From assembly GCA_944323495.1 (NCBI GenBank), contig CALUSZ010000112.1, positions 1 to 7,563 of the forward strand: a stretch of 7,563 bases of DNA. Reading direction: 5' to 3'. This document shows, one piece after another, positions 6,460 through 7,563 of this stretch (within the stretch, counting starts at the first letter, position 1; each line of letters starts with the position of its first letter). The notes under the pieces are model-generated. The model was given only the letters and a program-made list of their open reading frames with translations. It searched no databases and had not been told where the DNA came from. The position numbers were made by a program, and so were the translations under genes. Origin of the DNA: Candidatus Gastranaerophilales bacterium (GTDB lineage: Bacteria; Cyanobacteriota; Vampirovibrionia; Gastranaerophilales; Gastranaerophilaceae).

Positions 6460-6547
6460 TATTTACGATTTTTCAAAAATAGCAAATACTTATATTAAAT
6501 ATTTAAAAATACTTGACAGGCATAATTCAAAATGCTAATCTGCTTAT
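6460..6547. promoter_or_regulatory. Divergent LysR/operon control region
   Basis: This 88-bp AT-rich spacer separates the LysR gene (+) from the three-gene operon (-). It holds two dyads that could be operators: GCAT-N8-ATGC (6520-6535), which lies within the LysR promoter spacer, and the 13-bp palindrome ATTTTTCAAAAAT (6468-6480) next to the 82-aa gene. A minus-strand TATAAG (6489-6494) could be the operon -10, but I found no convincing -35 for it. LysR regulators usually repress themselves and activate the divergent gene from such a region. No classic T-N11-A site stands out clearly. Confidence 0.55.
6513..6541 (+). promoter_or_regulatory. Sigma-70-type promoter of the LysR gene
   Basis: A consensus -35 TTGACA (6513-6518) is followed by a 17-bp spacer and TAATCT (6536-6541). 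The expected start of transcription is at about 6548, the A of the LysR ATG. The mRNA would then have no leader, which agrees with the lack of a Shine-Dalgarno. Confidence 0.6.
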
Positions 6548-7441
6548 ATGGAAATCAGAGTTTTGAAATATTTTTTAGCAGTTGCAAGAGAAGGCAGTAT
6601 AACAGGAGCCGCAAATTCTCTTCACCTTACCCAGCCGACTTTAACAAGACAGATACAGGATTTGGAAAAAGAACTGGGGCAGAAACTTTTTATCAGGGGT
6701 AAATATAAGGTTACACTAACGTCCGAAGGTATGATTTTAAGAAAAAGGGCGCAAGAAATTATTGATATGGTAGAAAAAACCGAAGAAGAATTTCAGTCGA
6801 TTTCGGATACCGTAAGCGGAGATATTTATATCGGAGGCGGAGAAACCGATTCTATGAAATATATTGCAGAGATTATAAAAGAAATACAGGACGAATATCC
6901 TGCAATAAAATTCCATATTTATTCGGGTAACGCTGAAGATGTTATTGAAAAGCTTGACAGAGGTTTATTGGATTTTGGAGTTTTAATCCAGCCGATTGAT
7001 TTATCCAAATATGATAATATTCGGCTGCCTGATAATGATGTCTGGGGAGTAATTATGAGAAAAGATAACCCTCTTGCGCAAAAAGAGAATATAACGCTTG
7101 ACGATTTATGCGGAATACCTCTTATCGCTTCACGCCAGATGACTCCTAAATACTCAAGAGACAGCGGCTTCTTAGATTGGTTCGGAGAGAAATATAACGA
7201 ATTGAATATAACTGCAACGTATAATCTGGTATATAATGCAACCGTGTTGGTAAAAGCAGGCATAGGAGTTGCAATAACACTGGATAAGCTTGCCGATACT
7301 TCTAAAGAGAGCAATTTATGTTTCCGCCCCCTAAGCCCTAAATTAGAATCAGGACTGGATATTGTCTGGAAAAAATATCAGATATTTTCTCCGGCGTCCA
7401 GAGTTTTTATGGAAAAACTGCGTCAATATTTTATTTACTAA
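6548..7441 (+). CDS. LysR-type transcriptional regulator
   Basis: A 297-residue LysR-family regulator of normal length. Residues 1-60 form the winged helix-turn-helix (FLAVAREGSITGAANSLHLT, then QPTLTRQIQDLEKELG). A linker helix runs to about 88, followed by the type 2 periplasmic-binding-protein-like effector domain (about 90-295), with family-typical DFGVLIQP and GIGVAITLDKLA segments. It most likely senses a small molecule and controls the divergent three-gene operon 88 bases away, as well as itself. The ATG is fixed by the family-typical N-terminus MEIRVLKYFLAVARE. It has no Shine-Dalgarno, and a consensus promoter places transcription start at the ATG. A terminator follows the stop codon directly. 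The effector cannot be inferred. Confidence 0.95.
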   Translation: MEIRVLKYFLAVAREGSITGAANSLHLTQPTLTRQIQDLEKELGQKLFIRGKYKVTLTSEGMILRKRAQEIIDMVEKTEEEFQSISDTVSGDIYIGGGETDSMKYIAEIIKEIQDEYPAIKFHIYSGNAEDVIEKLDRGLLDFGVLIQPIDLSKYDNIRLPDNDVWGVIMRKDNPLAQKENITLDDLCGIPLIASRQMTPKYSRDSGFLDWFGEKYNELNITATYNLVYNATVLVKAGIGVAITLDKLADTSKESNLCFRPLSPKLESGLDIVWKKYQIFSPASRVFMEKLRQYFIY

Positions 7442-7442
7442 A

Positions 7443-7464
7443 AAAGAGCCTTTTCAGGCTCTTT
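7443..7464. terminator. Bidirectional terminator between the LysR gene and tRNA-Ser
   Basis: AAAGAGCC (7443-7450) pairs with GGCTCTTT (7457-7464) around a 6-nt loop. On the minus strand the stem ends in five Ts, a good terminator for tRNA-Ser. On the plus strand it sits two bases past the LysR stop codon and ends in three Ts, so it is weaker in that direction. Confidence 0.85.
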
Positions 7465-7469
7465 CAAAA

Positions 7470-7559
7470 TGGAGGAGGAGGTGGGATTCGAACCCACGGT
7501 ACGCTCGCACGTACGACGGTTTTCAAGACCGCTCCAATCAACCGCTCTGGCACTCCTCC
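7470..7559 (-). tRNA. tRNA-Ser (anticodon TGA)
   Basis: The minus strand folds as a 90-nt class II tRNA. The acceptor is GGAGGAG/CTCCTCC, the D stem CCA/TGG, the anticodon stem GCGGT/ACCGT with loop CTTGAAA, the long variable arm GTACG/CGTAC, and the T arm GTGGG-TTCGAAT-CCCAC. The anticodon TGA (complement of 7523-7525) and long variable arm make it serine. CCA is encoded (7470-7472). The discriminator at position 73 is U, where bacterial tRNA-Ser normally carries G. Its promoter lies beyond the right edge. Confidence 0.96.
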
Positions 7560-7563
7560 AAAG

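Noticed and set aside
6006..6538. Plus-strand frames of 117 and 85 aa opposite DUF3737 and the 82-aa gene
   Set aside because: They run antisense to the operon and into the promoter region, with no ribosome binding site. The minus-strand 82-aa frame is better supported by operon spacing.
6919..7314. 131-aa open frame antisense to the LysR gene
   Set aside because: It lies wholly opposite a clear conserved gene and shows no recognisable domain; it is a reading-frame shadow.
7500..7517. Palindrome GTACG...CGTAC as an operator
   Set aside because: It is the long variable arm of the tRNA-Ser.

Overview
The window is AT-rich bacterial DNA coding on both strands, with two tRNA genes. A tripartite-type RND efflux pump with a membrane-anchored periplasmic adaptor points to a cell with an outer membrane. 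The regulator, the DUF3737 protein and the hydrolase belong to families I associate with anaerobic, gut-type bacteria. A Gastranaerophilales-like (Vampirovibrionia) or Negativicutes-like host would fit, but nothing here fixes the lineage.

Layout. (1) Positions 3-3459, + strand: the C-terminal three quarters of an RND transporter, cut by the left edge, followed by its adaptor subunit. No outer-membrane channel gene is in view. (2) Positions 3461-3686: a tRNA-Ala(GGC) on the - strand whose 3' end lies one base from the adaptor stop codon, then a short non-coding stretch packed with inverted repeats and tRNA-Ala-like fragments. (3) Positions 3687-4220, - strand: an Ogt-type O6-alkylguanine-DNA alkyltransferase, separated from the next operon by a strong terminator. 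(4) Positions 4284-6459, - strand: a tight three-gene operon, transcribed in the order 82-aa helical protein, DUF3737 solenoid protein, exported alpha/beta hydrolase with a cysteine nucleophile. (5) Positions 6548-7441, + strand: a LysR-type regulator diverging from that operon across an 88-bp intergenic region, the usual arrangement for a LysR regulator and its target. (6) Positions 7443-7559: a terminator shared by the LysR gene and a - strand tRNA-Ser(TGA) with an encoded CCA end.

Most genes belong to known families. The points most worth a second look are the folded, tRNA-derived element at 3561-3658, the signs that the ogt and LysR mRNAs are leaderless, the altered proton-relay residues of the RND pump, and the LysR-controlled module of unknown function. 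I found no CRISPR array, insertion sequence, rRNA or phage gene. No gene-free stretch exceeds 300 bases.
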